Made by a program: the position numbers and the translations under genes. Positions 24,001 through 32,306 of a stretch of DNA of 49,005 nucleotides are shown here, in pieces. The notes under the pieces were generated by a model. The model was not told where the DNA came from. It saw only the letters and a program-made list of their open reading frames with translations, and did not search any database. Every line of letters begins with the position of its first letter. Position 1 is the first letter of the stretch. This DNA is from Halonatronum saccharophilum DSM 13868 (lineage in GTDB: Bacteria; Bacillota; Halanaerobiia; Halobacteroidales; Halobacteroidaceae), in NCBI RefSeq assembly GCF_000517025.1, contig NZ_KI912092.1, positions 39,619 through 88,623 on the forward strand, read 5' to 3'.

Positions 24001-24483
24001 TTCATACTCTAATGCTATATCTTTAGCTCGATCTGATTGTCCATTATTGATCGAAGTCGCTACTTCCCCAGCCAAACAGCTACTTAAGCAGATAAGTCCA
24101 TCACTATATTCCCTTAATAACCTCTTATCTACCCTCGGCTTATAGTAGAAACCTTGGAGATAAGCTTTAGAGACCAATTTCAGTAAATTCTTATACCCTT
24201 GATTATTCTGGGCCAACAAAACCAAATGGGCCAACTTCCTTGATCTAGCATCCTTCTTCAAATGATTATCGGCCACATAAACCTCACAGCCAATAATCGG
24301 TTTAACACCTGCTTTTTTCGCCTTTTGATAAAAATCAATGGCACCATACATAACCCCATGGTCAGTAATTGCCACTGCCGGCATCCCATAATCCTTAGCT
24401 TTCTTTACTAAATCATCAGTCCGTACTGCCCCATCTAAAAGGCTATACTCCGTATGTAAATGTAGATGGACAAAATTGCTCAT
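21076..24483 (-). CDS. dnaE: DNA polymerase III subunit alpha (DnaE)
   Basis: A 1135-aa replicative polymerase. Order of domains: N-terminal PHP domain (HLHLHTEYS at about 6-14, ITDHGVMYG near 39), polymerase palm with the catalytic aspartates in MPDIDIDF near 390-400, the fingers region with GRGSAASS near 355, a helix-hairpin-helix and OB domain toward the C-terminus (ITKSNKAMAFLTLEDEVGEF near 990). Length fits DnaE1-type rather than the PolC type, which has an exonuclease insertion. Gene order dnaE-ytrH-ytrI, with the sporulation pair divergent, recalls Bacillus. GGGGGTG precedes the ATG. Confidence 0.97.
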   Translation of the reverse strand: MSNFVHLHLHTEYSLLDGAVRTDDLVKKAKDYGMPAVAITDHGVMYGAIDFYQKAKKAGVKPIIGCEVYVADNHLKKDARSRKLAHLVLLAQNNQGYKNLLKLVSKAYLQGFYYKPRVDKRLLREYSDGLICLSSCLAGEVATSINNGQSDRAKDIALEYESIFAKGNFFLELQDHGLAEQHIVNKGLVQLSQELDIPLVATNDVHYLDEDDAKAHDLLLCIQTGKEVKDTERMKFPNDQFYFKSPQEMGEIFNDYPEALENTLKIAKRCNVDLDFDQTLLPHYDVPQEETLESYLKKLVYKGVEEKYGQLTDEIKDRIEYELGVINQMGYPAYFLIVRDFIRYAKDNSIIVGPGRGSAASSIVSYLLDITEIDPLKHNLLFERFLNPARISMPDIDIDFCYERRDEVIDYVVKKYGQDRVAQIITFGTMAAKAAVRDVGRALGVSYGKTDKVAKAIPNSLGITLERAMEESEELQNLYKSDYEAKEIIDYSKKLEGLARHASTHAAGVVITKGEITDYTPLYSNKGEVTTQYPMGDLEALGLLKMDFLGLRTLTVINKALALIKENRGEDVDLASVPLDDQDTYQLLSSGDSLGVFQLESDGMRRLIAKLKPEEIEDIISLLALYRPGPLGSGMVDDFIARRHGEKEIEYLHPDLKEILEPTYGVILYQEQVMQIVQKVAGYSLGEADILRRAMGKKKTEVMKKHREIFINGNEKVEGALNRGYSKELANELFELIEYFSGYGFNKAHSAAYGYVSYWTAYLKAHYPVQFMAALMGSVIGNSDKVGEYINESKRVGIKILPPDVNSSGVNFKVEGGNIRFGLEAVKNAGQKAIEAIIEAREKEKFKDLKDFCYRVNLSKVNQRVIESLIKAGAMDSLNLHRSQMLDMLSGLFEEGQRIQKEQGNGQRSFFDLFEDEQEFIAQEIEIPPIKEFEPKRLLAQEKDVLGFYLSGHPLDEDLPMIKEKRSISSKELKGKKDNVLIGGLISFNREIITKSNKAMAFLTLEDEVGEFEVVVFPTHYNKYSHLLLEGNTIMVEGRVDDERKIIAQKIGDLNTELRVKSDLKPLHLQFGSNSDIDIKELKNILLNNSGQRRVYLHLLINDQRISIKLDSKYNIKWTPLLKEELNTISIRHSL

Positions 24484-24503
24484 TTGTAATTCACCCCCAA
24501 ACT

Positions 24504-24582
24504 CTTCAGTAACAAGTCATCAGTTAAGAACCTATTAATTTTTTACTCATTATCCAGTGGCACAGAAGTGCCACTTTATTAT
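24504..24582. repeat. partial interspersed repeat upstream of dnaE
   Basis: Fragments of the family (GTAACAAGTCATCAGTTAAG, TTTTTTACTCATTATCCAG) and a GTGGCACAGAAGTGCCAC hairpin followed by TTTATTATTT. A degenerate copy in the dnaE leader region; boundaries are uncertain. Confidence 0.45.
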
Positions 24583-24630
24583 TTCCTTAAACAACCCCTT
24601 TTATCCTCTTTTATCTTATTAAATTAAAGA

Positions 24631-24663
24631 GCATAGTTCAAGAAGGCTTTAAATAAATATAAT
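24631..24663 (+). promoter_or_regulatory. possible sigma-E-type promoter for ytrH-ytrI
   Basis: GCATAGTT (24631-24638) matches the sporulation sigma-E -35 pattern; 17 nt later AATATAAT (24656-24663) matches six of eight -10 positions. In Bacillus ytrH and ytrI belong to the sigma-E regulon, which makes the match credible. Downstream the leader carries a short repeat (24684-24735). Confidence 0.4.
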
Positions 24664-24683
24664 ATGAGGTATCAATTTAAAGA

Positions 24684-24735
24684 TTAAAGGTTTTAAGGTC
24701 TAGCTGATAGCTGAAGACTGATAACTGATAGCTAT
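24684..24735. repeat. half copy of the composite repeat (GCTGATA word type)
   Basis: Core fragment AAAGGTTTTAAGGTCT followed by one array of AGCTGAT-like words; the second arm is missing. Located just before the ytrH ribosome site. Confidence 0.65.
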
Positions 24736-24755
24736 TATGAAAAGGGTGGTTATAG

Positions 24756-25067
24756 ATGGATAGATTAGTTTTGGTCTTTTTTGTTTCTTTAGGAGTAGTT
24801 TTAGGAGGGTCTATACTAGGTAGCTTAGGAGCTACTTTAACCCGCCAATCTCCTATAAAGGTAATGCTTGATGTTTCACAAGATATAAAGTTATGGGCTG
24901 TAGTTACAGCAATTGGAGGGACTTTTTCGAGCCTAAAGATTATCGAAGGAGGAGTCTTTGAAGGTAGGATATTGGTAGTCATAAAGCAGTTACTACTTTT
25001 AATGATAGCTTTTTTAGGTGCACAGCTAGGTATTTGGATACTAACTGTATTAACTGGAGGAAAATGA
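24756..25067 (+). CDS. ytrH: sporulation membrane protein YtrH
   Basis: A 103-aa membrane protein with three hydrophobic segments (about 5-28, 47-62 and 75-98) and the YtrH pattern LGGSILGSLGATLTRQSPIK. In Bacillus it is made in the mother cell and needed for full spore development. It is divergent from dnaE and 1 nt before ytrI, the same neighbourhood as in Bacillus, which supports the assignment and indicates a spore-former. AAAGGGTGG precedes the ATG. Confidence 0.87.
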   Translation: MDRLVLVFFVSLGVVLGGSILGSLGATLTRQSPIKVMLDVSQDIKLWAVVTAIGGTFSSLKIIEGGVFEGRILVVIKQLLLLMIAFLGAQLGIWILTVLTGGK

Positions 25068-25068
25068 G

Positions 25069-25542
25069 ATGACCTTTAAATTTCTCACCTTAACAAAGGA
25101 AGATCTATTAAGAATACTAGCTTCCTTTATCCTTGGTCTAATTATCGGTGCTACAATACTTAACTTATCTATAAGTCCTTACCTAGATGAGCTTATCTAC
25201 CAAAATAAAGAGCTAGAAAGTCAGGTAGAAAGCCAAGAGACCCAACTTAATAATCTCGAAGAATCTCTTGCAGAAGAGAGGAGAAAGGTTATTAGAAGGG
25301 TAGAAGTTCAGCTAGATAGTACCTTAGATAAGCATATTAATCAAGAATTAAAGAAAAGAATCTTAGACCTTCTTAATAGTTTAGTTGGAAGAGATTTAGA
25401 TGATGTTGACGGTAGCCTTCTAGCTCAAACATTAAATAATCGAATAATAATAATTGAGGGTAAAAGTTATAAATTAGATTTAATTTGGATAGTTATCCAA
25501 CCAACCTCTATAGTTAACCTTAAAGTAGAAAAGAAGGATTAG
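25069..25542 (+). CDS. ytrI: sporulation membrane-anchored protein YtrI
   Basis: A 157-aa protein with one N-terminal membrane helix (ILASFILGLIIGATILNLSI), then a coiled coil of heptads (YQNKELESQVESQETQLNNL, continuing to about residue 80) and a small C-terminal domain. This plan and its place behind ytrH fit YtrI. The sequence itself is weakly conserved, so gene context carries much of the weight. It is convergent with the aminotransferase gene across a shared terminator. Confidence 0.75.
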   Translation: MTFKFLTLTKEDLLRILASFILGLIIGATILNLSISPYLDELIYQNKELESQVESQETQLNNLEESLAEERRKVIRRVEVQLDSTLDKHINQELKKRILDLLNSLVGRDLDDVDGSLLAQTLNNRIIIIEGKSYKLDLIWIVIQPTSIVNLKVEKKD

Positions 25543-25560
25543 ATAATCCTAATCCTTCTT
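25531..25560. terminator. bidirectional terminator between ytrI and the aminotransferase gene
   Basis: Perfect 12-bp stem AAGAAGGATTAG / CTAATCCTTCTT with 6-nt loop; T-run on the plus strand, A-run upstream giving a T-run on the minus strand. The 5' arm overlaps the last codons of ytrI. Confidence 0.9.
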
Positions 25561-25570
25561 TTACTTAAAA

Positions 25571-26761
25571 TCAACTATATAATTCAACAAACCCTTTAAT
25601 TCTACTTATTGCTTCTTTTATATCTTCCTCAGAGGTTGCATAAGAAAGCCTAATATAACCTTCCTTACCAAAGGCTGTTCCTGGGACTACAGCCACACCA
25701 ACCTCTTCTAAGATTAGCTCAGCCAAAGTCAGATCATCTTCTACCTTGCGCCCCTTAACTGTCATTCCGAGTAGATCCTTTATATTAACAAACAAATAAA
25801 AGGCTCCTTTAGGCTTATTAGCCTTCATCCCTTCAATATCATTAATAACATCAGTAATAATATCTCTTCTCTTATCAAAGGCCTTTAGCATCTCTTCTGT
25901 TGGCTTCTGAGTTCCAGCAATTGCTGCTAAACTGGCTTTTTGAGCAACAGAATTAGCATTTGAAGTACTGTGACTTTGCAATCTAGCCATAGCCTCAATT
26001 ACCTTTGTTGGCCCTACACCATAACCAATTCTCCAACCAGTCATTGCATAAGCCTTTGATACCCCATCAATAATTACAGTTCTCTTCTTAATCTCTTCAC
26101 CCAAAGAGACTATACTTGTAGCCTTAGCCTCATATGATATCTTTCGATAAATCTCATCAGAGATTACAAAAAGGTCTTCTTCAATAATAACCTGAGCAAT
26201 CTTCTCCAATTCACCTTTAGTATAAACTGATCCAGTTGGATTATTTGGGCTATTAAGTATAAGAACCTTAGTCTTTGGAGTTATAGCCTGCTTTAACTCT
26301 TCTACTGTTAATTTAAAACCATTCTCTTCTAAGGTATCTACTACAACAGGCCTTCCGCCAGCAAATTTAATCTGTTCTGTATAGCTAACCCAATATGGAG
26401 CAGGTAATATTACTTCATCACCTTCTTCTACTAAAGCTAAAATAGCGTTAAACAAAGAGTTTTTGGCCCCACTAGATACTATTACTTGGTCACTACTATA
26501 CTCGACTCCTCTATCCTCTTTTATGCTATCACAGATAGCCTCTCTTAAATCTTTAATCCCTACTGTTGCCGTATAATTAGTAAAGCCCTCTTCTATTGCC
26601 TTAATTGCCGCCTCTTTAACATGGGTTGGTGTTGAAAAGTCAGGTTCCCCAGCACCTAAACTTATGATATCCTCCCCTTCTGCCTTTAAAGCGTTGGCCC
26701 TAGCCGTTATTGCCAAAGTAGGTGAAGTATCAATCTTCTCTACCTTTGCTGCTAATCTCAT
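25571..26761 (-). CDS. pyridoxal-phosphate aspartate aminotransferase (class I, subgroup Ib type)
   Basis: A 396-aa PLP enzyme transferring the amino group between aspartate and 2-oxoglutarate, linking to the TCA intermediates that fumarase makes. The PLP lysine is K236 in DGVSKAYAMTGWRIGYG; SPNNPTG at 171-177 and SDEIY at 201-205 are the other cofactor contacts. The N-terminus (SPTLAITARANALKAEG) matches thermophile and Bacillus AspB. A prephenate or broad-specificity aminotransferase cannot be excluded. GGAGGAAGG precedes the ATG; single-gene unit. Confidence 0.92.
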   Translation of the reverse strand: MRLAAKVEKIDTSPTLAITARANALKAEGEDIISLGAGEPDFSTPTHVKEAAIKAIEEGFTNYTATVGIKDLREAICDSIKEDRGVEYSSDQVIVSSGAKNSLFNAILALVEEGDEVILPAPYWVSYTEQIKFAGGRPVVVDTLEENGFKLTVEELKQAITPKTKVLILNSPNNPTGSVYTKGELEKIAQVIIEEDLFVISDEIYRKISYEAKATSIVSLGEEIKKRTVIIDGVSKAYAMTGWRIGYGVGPTKVIEAMARLQSHSTSNANSVAQKASLAAIAGTQKPTEEMLKAFDKRRDIITDVINDIEGMKANKPKGAFYLFVNIKDLLGMTVKGRKVEDDLTLAELILEEVGVAVVPGTAFGKEGYIRLSYATSEEDIKEAISRIKGFVELYS

Positions 26762-26858
26762 TTTAATTCCTTCCTCCCCTTCTCATTTCTCTTATAAATA
26801 TCAATTACCTATATTTACTATATGTAAGTCACAATGACTTTTTGACAAATAATACAAT

Positions 26859-26880
26859 AAAATGGGCTGACGCCCATTTT
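26859..26880 (-). terminator. hairpin terminator after typA
   Basis: 9-bp stem AAAATGGGC / GCCCATTTT with a 4-nt loop, about 95 nt past the typA stop and beyond the repeat at 26881-26976. Confidence 0.65.
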
Positions 26881-26976
26881 AGCTGTCAGCTATCGGCTAT
26901 CAGCATTCAGCTAAAAGACTTAAGAGCTTTAGTTCTTGATCTTATCTGAGGGCTGACAGCTGATAGCTATTGGCTA
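26881..26976. repeat. full composite repeat (AGCTATC / GCTGATA word type) at the typA stop codon
   Basis: Array AGCTGTCAGCTATCGGCTAT, core AAAAGACTTAAGAGC ... TAGTTCTTGATCTTA, inverted array GGCTGACAGCTGATAGC. On the typA strand the repeat begins at the TAG stop codon itself. Confidence 0.8.
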
Positions 26977-28782
26977 TTTTTTAGACTTAATCCTTTTCTT
27001 CTTATCTAAGATCTTCTTTCTCAACCTTATATTTTCAGGTGTAACCTCTACTAATTCATCAGTAGTTATATATTCTAAAGACTCCTCTAAACTTAATTTG
27101 GTTGCTGGTGTTAATAACATAGCTTCATCTGAAGAAGACGATCTCATATTATCCAGTTTCTTTTGCTTACAGATATTAACATCTAAATCCTGCTCTCTAG
27201 AGTTAGAACCTACAATCATTCCTTCATAAACTTTAGTTCCTGGATCAACAAAGATAGTAGCTCTCTCTTGAGTACCAAAGACACCATAACGAGTTACCTC
27301 ACCTTGGCGATCTGCTACTACAGAACCTGTTCTCCTACTAGAGATATCTCCTTTATACTCATCATAATGAGAGAAGGTTTGATTTAAGATTCCTTCTCCC
27401 TTAGTCTTAGTTAAGAACTCAGATCTAAAACCGATTAATCCTCTAGCTGGAATCTCAAAGGTTAACCTAACTCTAATTTGACTTAAGTGGGTCATATTCT
27501 TCATTTCACCCTTACGCCTACCAAACTCTTCAATAACTGTTCCCATGAACTCTTCAGGAACATCTACAAAAACTTCTTCGATAGGCTCTAACTTCTTACC
27601 ATCTTCTATCTTGATGATAGCTTCTGGCTTTGAAACTTGGAACTCATAGCCTTCTCTTCTCATTGTTTCAATTAAAATAGATAGGTGTAATTCACCTCTA
27701 CCAGAGACCTTAAAGGTATCTGGACTCAACTCTTCAACCCTTAAAGAAACATTCTTCTCTAATTCTTTAAATAATCTATCCTTTAATTGGCGAGAAGTAA
27801 CATAGTCACCTTCTTGACCTGAAAATGGACTATCATTTGTAGTAAAGGTCATAGATACAGTTGGCTCTTCAATCTCAATAAAAGGCAAAGGCTCTGGATT
27901 GTGAACATCAGCAACAGTTTCACCGATATTTATTCCCTCAGTTCCAGCTAGAGCAATTATATCTCCAACCTTAGCTTCCTCTACCTCTTCTTTACCCAAA
28001 CCTTGATAAGTGAAGATCTTAGTTATACTCTTAGTATCAATCTCACCATCTTGTTTGCAAATCCCTACTCTCTCACCTTGTTTTACAACTCCACGATGGA
28101 CCTTACCAATAGCCATTCTTCCTACATAGTCATTATACTCTATTGTAGTAACGACCATCTGTAGTGGCTTATCCAATTCTCCTTGCGGAGCAGGAATATA
28201 CTCCATAATTGATTTAAATAATGGTTCTAGGTTATCATTTTCTTCTTCTAAGTCATCTTGGGCAAAACCTTCCAAAGCAGAAGCATAAATTACAGGAAAT
28301 TCAATCTGCTCTTCACTAGCTCCAAGTTCAATAAATAAATCTAATACCATATCTTCAACTACACTAGGTCTAGCATCTGGACGATCAACCTTATTAATAA
28401 CTACAATTGGAGTTAGATCAAGCTCTAAAGCTTTGGTCAAAACAAATTTAGTTTGTGGCATTGGCCCTTCAAAGGCATCAACGACTAAAAGAACACCATC
28501 AACCATCTTTAAAATTCTTTCCACCTCTCCTCCAAAATCAGCATGACCTGGAGTATCCACAATATTTATTTTAGCATCTTTGTAATTAATAGCTGTATTC
28601 TTTGCTAAAATAGTAATTCCACGTTCTTTTTCTAAATCATTAGCATCCATAATTCTTTCTTCAACCTCTTGTTTAGCGTGAAAAATACCACTCTGCTTTA
28701 ACATCCCATCCACTAAAGTAGTCTTACCATGATCAACGTGAGCAATAATTGCTACATTTCTAATATCATCTCTTATTATCAT
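26974..28782 (-). CDS. typA: ribosome-associated GTPase TypA/BipA
   Basis: A 602-aa translational GTPase that binds the 70S ribosome and helps 50S assembly, especially under cold or stress. G1 is AHVDHGKTT near 15-23, G3 DTPGHADF near 70-77 and G4 NKVD near 128-131; domains II, III, V and the BipA-specific C-terminal domain follow ([24 protein letters not shown]). The ATG at 28782 is chosen because AAGGGGG is 7 nt upstream; an earlier in-frame start would ignore it. The stop codon coincides with the edge of a repeat. Confidence 0.96.
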   Translation of the reverse strand: MIIRDDIRNVAIIAHVDHGKTTLVDGMLKQSGIFHAKQEVEERIMDANDLEKERGITILAKNTAINYKDAKINIVDTPGHADFGGEVERILKMVDGVLLVVDAFEGPMPQTKFVLTKALELDLTPIVVINKVDRPDARPSVVEDMVLDLFIELGASEEQIEFPVIYASALEGFAQDDLEEENDNLEPLFKSIMEYIPAPQGELDKPLQMVVTTIEYNDYVGRMAIGKVHRGVVKQGERVGICKQDGEIDTKSITKIFTYQGLGKEEVEEAKVGDIIALAGTEGINIGETVADVHNPEPLPFIEIEEPTVSMTFTTNDSPFSGQEGDYVTSRQLKDRLFKELEKNVSLRVEELSPDTFKVSGRGELHLSILIETMRREGYEFQVSKPEAIIKIEDGKKLEPIEEVFVDVPEEFMGTVIEEFGRRKGEMKNMTHLSQIRVRLTFEIPARGLIGFRSEFLTKTKGEGILNQTFSHYDEYKGDISSRRTGSVVADRQGEVTRYGVFGTQERATIFVDPGTKVYEGMIVGSNSREQDLDVNICKQKKLDNMRSSSSDEAMLLTPATKLSLEESLEYITTDELVEVTPENIRLRKKILDKKKRIKSKK

Positions 28783-28921
28783 TTCTTCCCCCTTAATATA
28801 AAAAAACATCTATCACTTAGTATATAGTTAAACATAATAATTAATTTTAAGATAAAGTTTTTTCAAATTTATATTTTCTCCAACAAAACTCTAAACTAAT
28901 TACTTAATCTAGCTATAGTTT

Positions 28922-28950
28922 AGATTATAATAGATTAAAGAAAATGTCAA
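28922..28950 (-). promoter_or_regulatory. promoter of typA
   Basis: Minus strand: -35 TTGACA (28950-28945). Two overlapping -10 choices: TAATCT with a 17-nt spacer (28927-28922) or consensus TATAAT with a 15-nt spacer. An inverted repeat TAATCTA/TAGATTA overlaps the -10. The leader is about 135 nt. Confidence 0.6.
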
Positions 28951-28971
28951 TTAGATTTGAATAAAAATCAC

Positions 28972-28994
28972 TTGATTGAAAAAATTTCAATCAA
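28972..28994. other. 10-bp inverted repeat upstream of the typA promoter
   Basis: TTGATTGAAA-N3-TTTCAATCAA, between the terminator of the PHP gene and the typA -35. It may be an operator or a second terminator stem. Confidence 0.4.
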
Positions 28995-28997
28995 AAA

Positions 28998-29035
28998 AGA
29001 TAAGTCTGGGTATATTCTACTACCCAAACTTATCT
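28998..29035 (-). terminator. terminator after the PHP phosphatase gene
   Basis: Arms AGATAAGT.TGGGTA / TACCCA.ACTTATCT with a T-run on the minus strand, 22 nt past the stop. Confidence 0.85.
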
Positions 29036-29057
29036 TGATAATTAGTTTATAAATTCA

Positions 29058-29819
29058 TTATAACTTAACCATTATTCTATTCTTTTCTTTAAAAGTTGCT
29101 ACCTCTTTATATCCGATGTCTAATAGCAACTCCCTTACTTTAGTCAAATTCTCCCCAACCCTTTGAGCATTATGAGCATCAGAACTAGTTGTAACTTTAA
29201 TCCCCAACCCGTAAGCCAACTCTAAAATTTGACGACTTGGATAAAACTCCTTAGCAGGTTTATTCATCCCATTAGTATTTATCTCAATTGTCAAATCTTC
29301 TTGAGCTATAACCTCTAATATAGGAGTTATTATATCACTTATGTCACCTTCTACCTTAAAACCAAAGACTTTGATTAAATCAAGATGACCTAATATATTA
29401 AAGAGTCCAGATTCGGCTGCTCCTTTAACATAGTTAAAGTATTCTTTATATAACTCTTTAATATCCCAATTATCATATTCATCTTTATAATCAGGATGAT
29501 CAAACATCCAATCACCTATATAGTGAATAGAACCTATAACATAGTCTAACTCAAATTGCTTTAAAAATTTTTCAATCTCCTCTTCCTTGCCAGGAGTATA
29601 ATCCATCTCTATACCTTTTTTAACCTGTATATCTGGATATTCTCCTGCCACCTCCTCAATCAGTTTAAAGTTAAAAGATTTGTAATAACGATTATGATCT
29701 GTAAACCCTATCTCCTTTATACCTTTTTCTATTCCAGACTCAAGAAATTCCCTTATATTATCTTTAGTTATTTCTCTATCCATATGACCCAATGGATGAG
29801 TGTGATAATCAACTAACAT
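29058..29819 (-). CDS. PHP-domain phosphatase (histidinol-phosphatase-like)
   Basis: A 253-aa PHP-superfamily metal-dependent phosphoesterase. Metal ligands are visible in YHTHPLGH (4-11), FTDHNRYY near 39-46, the glutamate in KGIEMDYTP near 67-75, GSIHYIGDWMFD near 95-106, GHLDLIK near 143-149 and SSDAHNAQRVGENL near 213-226. This set fits the HisK/YwtE-like group that dephosphorylates histidinol phosphate, but no his genes are nearby, so the substrate is open. It starts about 11 nt after the YjbQ stop, forming a two-gene operon. Confidence 0.85.
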   Translation of the reverse strand: MLVDYHTHPLGHMDREITKDNIREFLESGIEKGIKEIGFTDHNRYYKSFNFKLIEEVAGEYPDIQVKKGIEMDYTPGKEEEIEKFLKQFELDYVIGSIHYIGDWMFDHPDYKDEYDNWDIKELYKEYFNYVKGAAESGLFNILGHLDLIKVFGFKVEGDISDIITPILEVIAQEDLTIEINTNGMNKPAKEFYPSRQILELAYGLGIKVTTSSDAHNAQRVGENLTKVRELLLDIGYKEVATFKEKNRIMVKL

Positions 29820-29830
29820 ATAAATACCTC

Positions 29831-30229
29831 CTAGCCTTCCATCAATTTCACTTGAACCTTTCTGATTCTTGGCCCATCAAATTCAGCTAAATAAATCCCC
29901 TGCCAAATTCCTAATAATAAGTTACCACCTTTAATAATTATATGTTCACTATTTCCAAACAGACTAGCCTTAAGGTGTGCTGCAGAATTACCCTCTAAAT
30001 GTTTGTAATTGTCATCCCAAGGGATTAGATCATCTAATTTATTTAATATATCAGTCTTAACAGTAGGATCAGCATTTTCATTTATAGTTATAGTTGCCGT
30101 TGTATGCGGAATAAAAACAATACAGCTTCCACCCCTTATATTAGATTCATTAACTATTTTTTGTACTTTAGAACTAATATCTATCAACTCAGAATGATTC
30201 TTTGTCTTTACTTGAAATTCTACAAACAT
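29831..30229 (-). CDS. YjbQ/UPF0047 family protein
   Basis: A 132-aa protein with the family patterns FIPHTTATITINENADP near 40-56, LEGNSAAHLKASLFG near 77-91 and LGIWQGIYLAEFDGP near 105-119. The fold is a small beta-barrel assembling as a trimer; some members have secondary thiamine-phosphate synthase activity, real role unknown. The ATG at 30229 has GGAG 8 nt upstream and is preferred to the GTG three codons earlier. It is followed directly by the PHP phosphatase gene. Confidence 0.87.
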   Translation of the reverse strand: MFVEFQVKTKNHSELIDISSKVQKIVNESNIRGGSCIVFIPHTTATITINENADPTVKTDILNKLDDLIPWDDNYKHLEGNSAAHLKASLFGNSEHIIIKGGNLLLGIWQGIYLAEFDGPRIRKVQVKLMEG

Positions 30230-30296
30230 TTTTACCACTCCACATAATACTATATTTATATATTAATTCTAACTTTAATCAGTAATTCCTTCTTAT

Positions 30297-30321
30297 AACC
30301 AGAATTAATTTAATTCTAGTT
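30297..30321 (-). terminator. hairpin after the 23-residue ORF
   Basis: 12-bp stem (AACYAGAATTAA type, one G-U pair in the minus-strand RNA) with a 1-nt centre, 5 nt after the small ORF stop. No good T-run follows, so it may stabilise rather than terminate. Confidence 0.45.
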
Positions 30322-30325
30322 ATCT

Positions 30326-30397
30326 CTAACTTTTTCTGATTATAATTAAAGTCGCCAATAATGCTCCAACAAATAATACTATACCTAAATAAACCAT
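30326..30397 (-). CDS. 23-residue single-pass membrane peptide
   Basis: The ORF encodes MVYLGIVLFVGALLATLIII followed by RKS: one hydrophobic helix with a basic C-terminus. It has a strong, well-spaced ribosome site (GGAGGG, 5 nt before ATG) and a hairpin straight after the stop. These features together suggest a real small protein. It sits between the hydrogenase operon (63 nt before it on the same strand) and the YjbQ gene. I recognise no family; possible roles include a membrane-complex stabiliser or toxin-like peptide, neither shown. Confidence 0.55.
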   Translation of the reverse strand: MVYLGIVLFVGALLATLIIIRKS

Positions 30398-30427
30398 ATT
30401 TACCCTCCGTTAGTTTTTTTAAGTGAC

Positions 30428-30466
30428 ACTTAATAGTAATAAAGCTCCGCTTTATTACTATTAAGT
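30428..30466. repeat. solo terminal hairpin of the repeat family at the hydA stop codon
   Basis: Near-perfect 39-nt palindrome: arm ACTTAATAGTAATAAAGC, 3-nt loop, inverted arm. It begins at the hydA stop (TAATAG...). It is the TAGTAATAAAGC end module alone, without arrays or core. Confidence 0.8.
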
Positions 30467-32287
30467 CTGCTCTCCTTGCCTACAATGTGGTAAAGCCCCA
30501 TCATTACACTCTTTACTTCCATGTAATCTATCTCTTGTATATAACATCCTATCAGTATACCCAGTATGGAGAAGCTTTTGGGCTTTCTCGCTATGGGGTT
30601 CACCTAAGAAGCTTTCATATAATCTATGAATGTGTGGATTATTGTGTGCCTTACGATGTTCTTTTTGACGATCGGCTTCAAATAACCCCTCTGCTCTTTT
30701 TAGATAATGTTGGCCCATCTTAGTCCAACGATCATAACCAGAATAAACAGGTTGACCACCTCCACCAACACATCCTCCATTGGGACAGGCCATTACTTCT
30801 ATAAAGTCATACTCTTCTTCACCAGTCTTTATCTTTTCTATTAACCTTCTTGCATTTCCTGTACCTCTAGCAACAGCAGCTCTAATGACTCTACCATCGC
30901 CTAAATCAATCTCTCCATCCTTAAAGTCCTCTCCTCTTATCTGCCTTAGTTCTATATCCTCTAATTCTTCTCCTGTCAACTTTTCATAAACTGTTCTTAA
31001 AGTCGCTTCACAAACTCCACCTGTAGATCCAAAAATAACACCTGCTCCTGAAGCATGACCCATAGGCTCATCATAATCTTCTTCGGGAACTTTATTGAGA
31101 TCTAACCCAGCTTCTCTAATCATCTCACCTAACTCCCTAGTTGTAAGATTAACATTTACATCTCTATCTTGACCGCTATCATTCATCTCTTCTCGTCCTG
31201 CCTCATACTTTTTAGCTACACAGGGCATTACCGAAACAGAGAATATGTCTTTAGGATCAACCCCAGACTGCTCTGCATAATAAGTCTTAACAAGGGCTCC
31301 AAAGACCTGCTGAGGAGATTTGCAAGATGATAAGTTTGGAATCAATTCAGGGTAAAAGCTTTCACAGAATTTAACCCAGCCTGGACAACATGAAGTGAAT
31401 TGAGGTAAATCTCCTCCATTCTCTAACCTCTCAATCAACTCTGTTCCCTCTTCCATAACAACAACATCAGCTCCAAAACAATCGTCAAAGACCTTATCAA
31501 AACCTAACCTCTTTAGAGCACCTACTAACCTTCCGGTTACTAACTCTCCTGGCTCCATACCAAACATCTCTCCTATAGTAACCCTAATTGCAGGAGCAGT
31601 CTGAATTATAACATGCTTATCTGGATCCCTTAAAGCCCTCCAAACTTGCTCTTTATCGTCCTTCCCGTGCAAAGCGCCTGTAGGGCAGACTAAGATACAT
31701 TGACCACAAGCTATGCAAGGTGTATCTAAAAGACTATCATTAAAAGCAGGACCAGCAACAACTGGAAATCCCCTCTCTAAAACATCATAAATATGTACTT
31801 CTTGAACTTCACTACAAACACTTATACACCTTCGACAAGCAATACACTTACTAGGTTCTCTTACCACTGCTGGAGATAGGTCATCTATTGGATATTCATT
31901 CTTCTCCCCCTGAAATTTTATCTGTCTAATATTGAACTGATCAGCTAAACTTTGCAGCTCACAATTTAAGTTTGCTGCACAAGTTAAACAATCAAAGGGA
32001 TGATCTGATAGCAAAAGTTCTAATACAGTCTTTCTTGCCCTTAATACCTCTGGTGTATTGGTCTTAACCTTTATCCCTTCTTTGGCTTTATACTTACAAG
32101 CAGGTTGTAACCCTACTTCCCCTTCTATCTCTACAACACAGACTCTACACCCTGCCGGCTCATTTACCCCCTCTAAATAACAGAGAGTTGGTATATCTAC
32201 ATTTATCTTTCTTGCCGCATCTAATATGTTGGCCCCTTCTTTTACTTGAACTTTCTCTCCATCTATAGTCACAGTTATCTCACTCAT
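30461..32287 (-). CDS. hydA: [FeFe] hydrogenase catalytic subunit HydA (electron-bifurcating, trimeric)
   Basis: A 608-aa hydrogenase making H2 jointly from NADH and reduced ferredoxin. N-terminal 2Fe-2S domain with C36, C47, C50 and C64; His-Cys3 cluster (H96, C100, C103, C109); two [4Fe-4S] sites (C148-C158 and C191-C201). H-cluster motifs are complete: TSCCPGW 298-304, MPCVAKK 354-360 and ACPNGGCVGGGG 500-511. The C-terminal tail is long and His-rich. Genes for the NuoF- and NuoE-like partners precede it, so this is the group A HydABC type. Maturases (HydEFG) are not in the window. Confidence 0.96.
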   Translation of the reverse strand: MSEITVTIDGEKVQVKEGANILDAARKINVDIPTLCYLEGVNEPAGCRVCVVEIEGEVGLQPACKYKAKEGIKVKTNTPEVLRARKTVLELLLSDHPFDCLTCAANLNCELQSLADQFNIRQIKFQGEKNEYPIDDLSPAVVREPSKCIACRRCISVCSEVQEVHIYDVLERGFPVVAGPAFNDSLLDTPCIACGQCILVCPTGALHGKDDKEQVWRALRDPDKHVIIQTAPAIRVTIGEMFGMEPGELVTGRLVGALKRLGFDKVFDDCFGADVVVMEEGTELIERLENGGDLPQFTSCCPGWVKFCESFYPELIPNLSSCKSPQQVFGALVKTYYAEQSGVDPKDIFSVSVMPCVAKKYEAGREEMNDSGQDRDVNVNLTTRELGEMIREAGLDLNKVPEEDYDEPMGHASGAGVIFGSTGGVCEATLRTVYEKLTGEELEDIELRQIRGEDFKDGEIDLGDGRVIRAAVARGTGNARRLIEKIKTGEEEYDFIEVMACPNGGCVGGGGQPVYSGYDRWTKMGQHYLKRAEGLFEADRQKEHRKAHNNPHIHRLYESFLGEPHSEKAQKLLHTGYTDRMLYTRDRLHGSKECNDGALPHCRQGEQT

Positions 32288-32306
32288 TTACTTCCCTCCT
32301 TAATCT

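Noticed and set aside
24677-24982. Minus-strand open frame of 101 codons over ytrH
   Set aside because: It is antisense to ytrH, starts without a ribosome site and its C-terminal part is translated repeat sequence (SYQLSVFSYQL).
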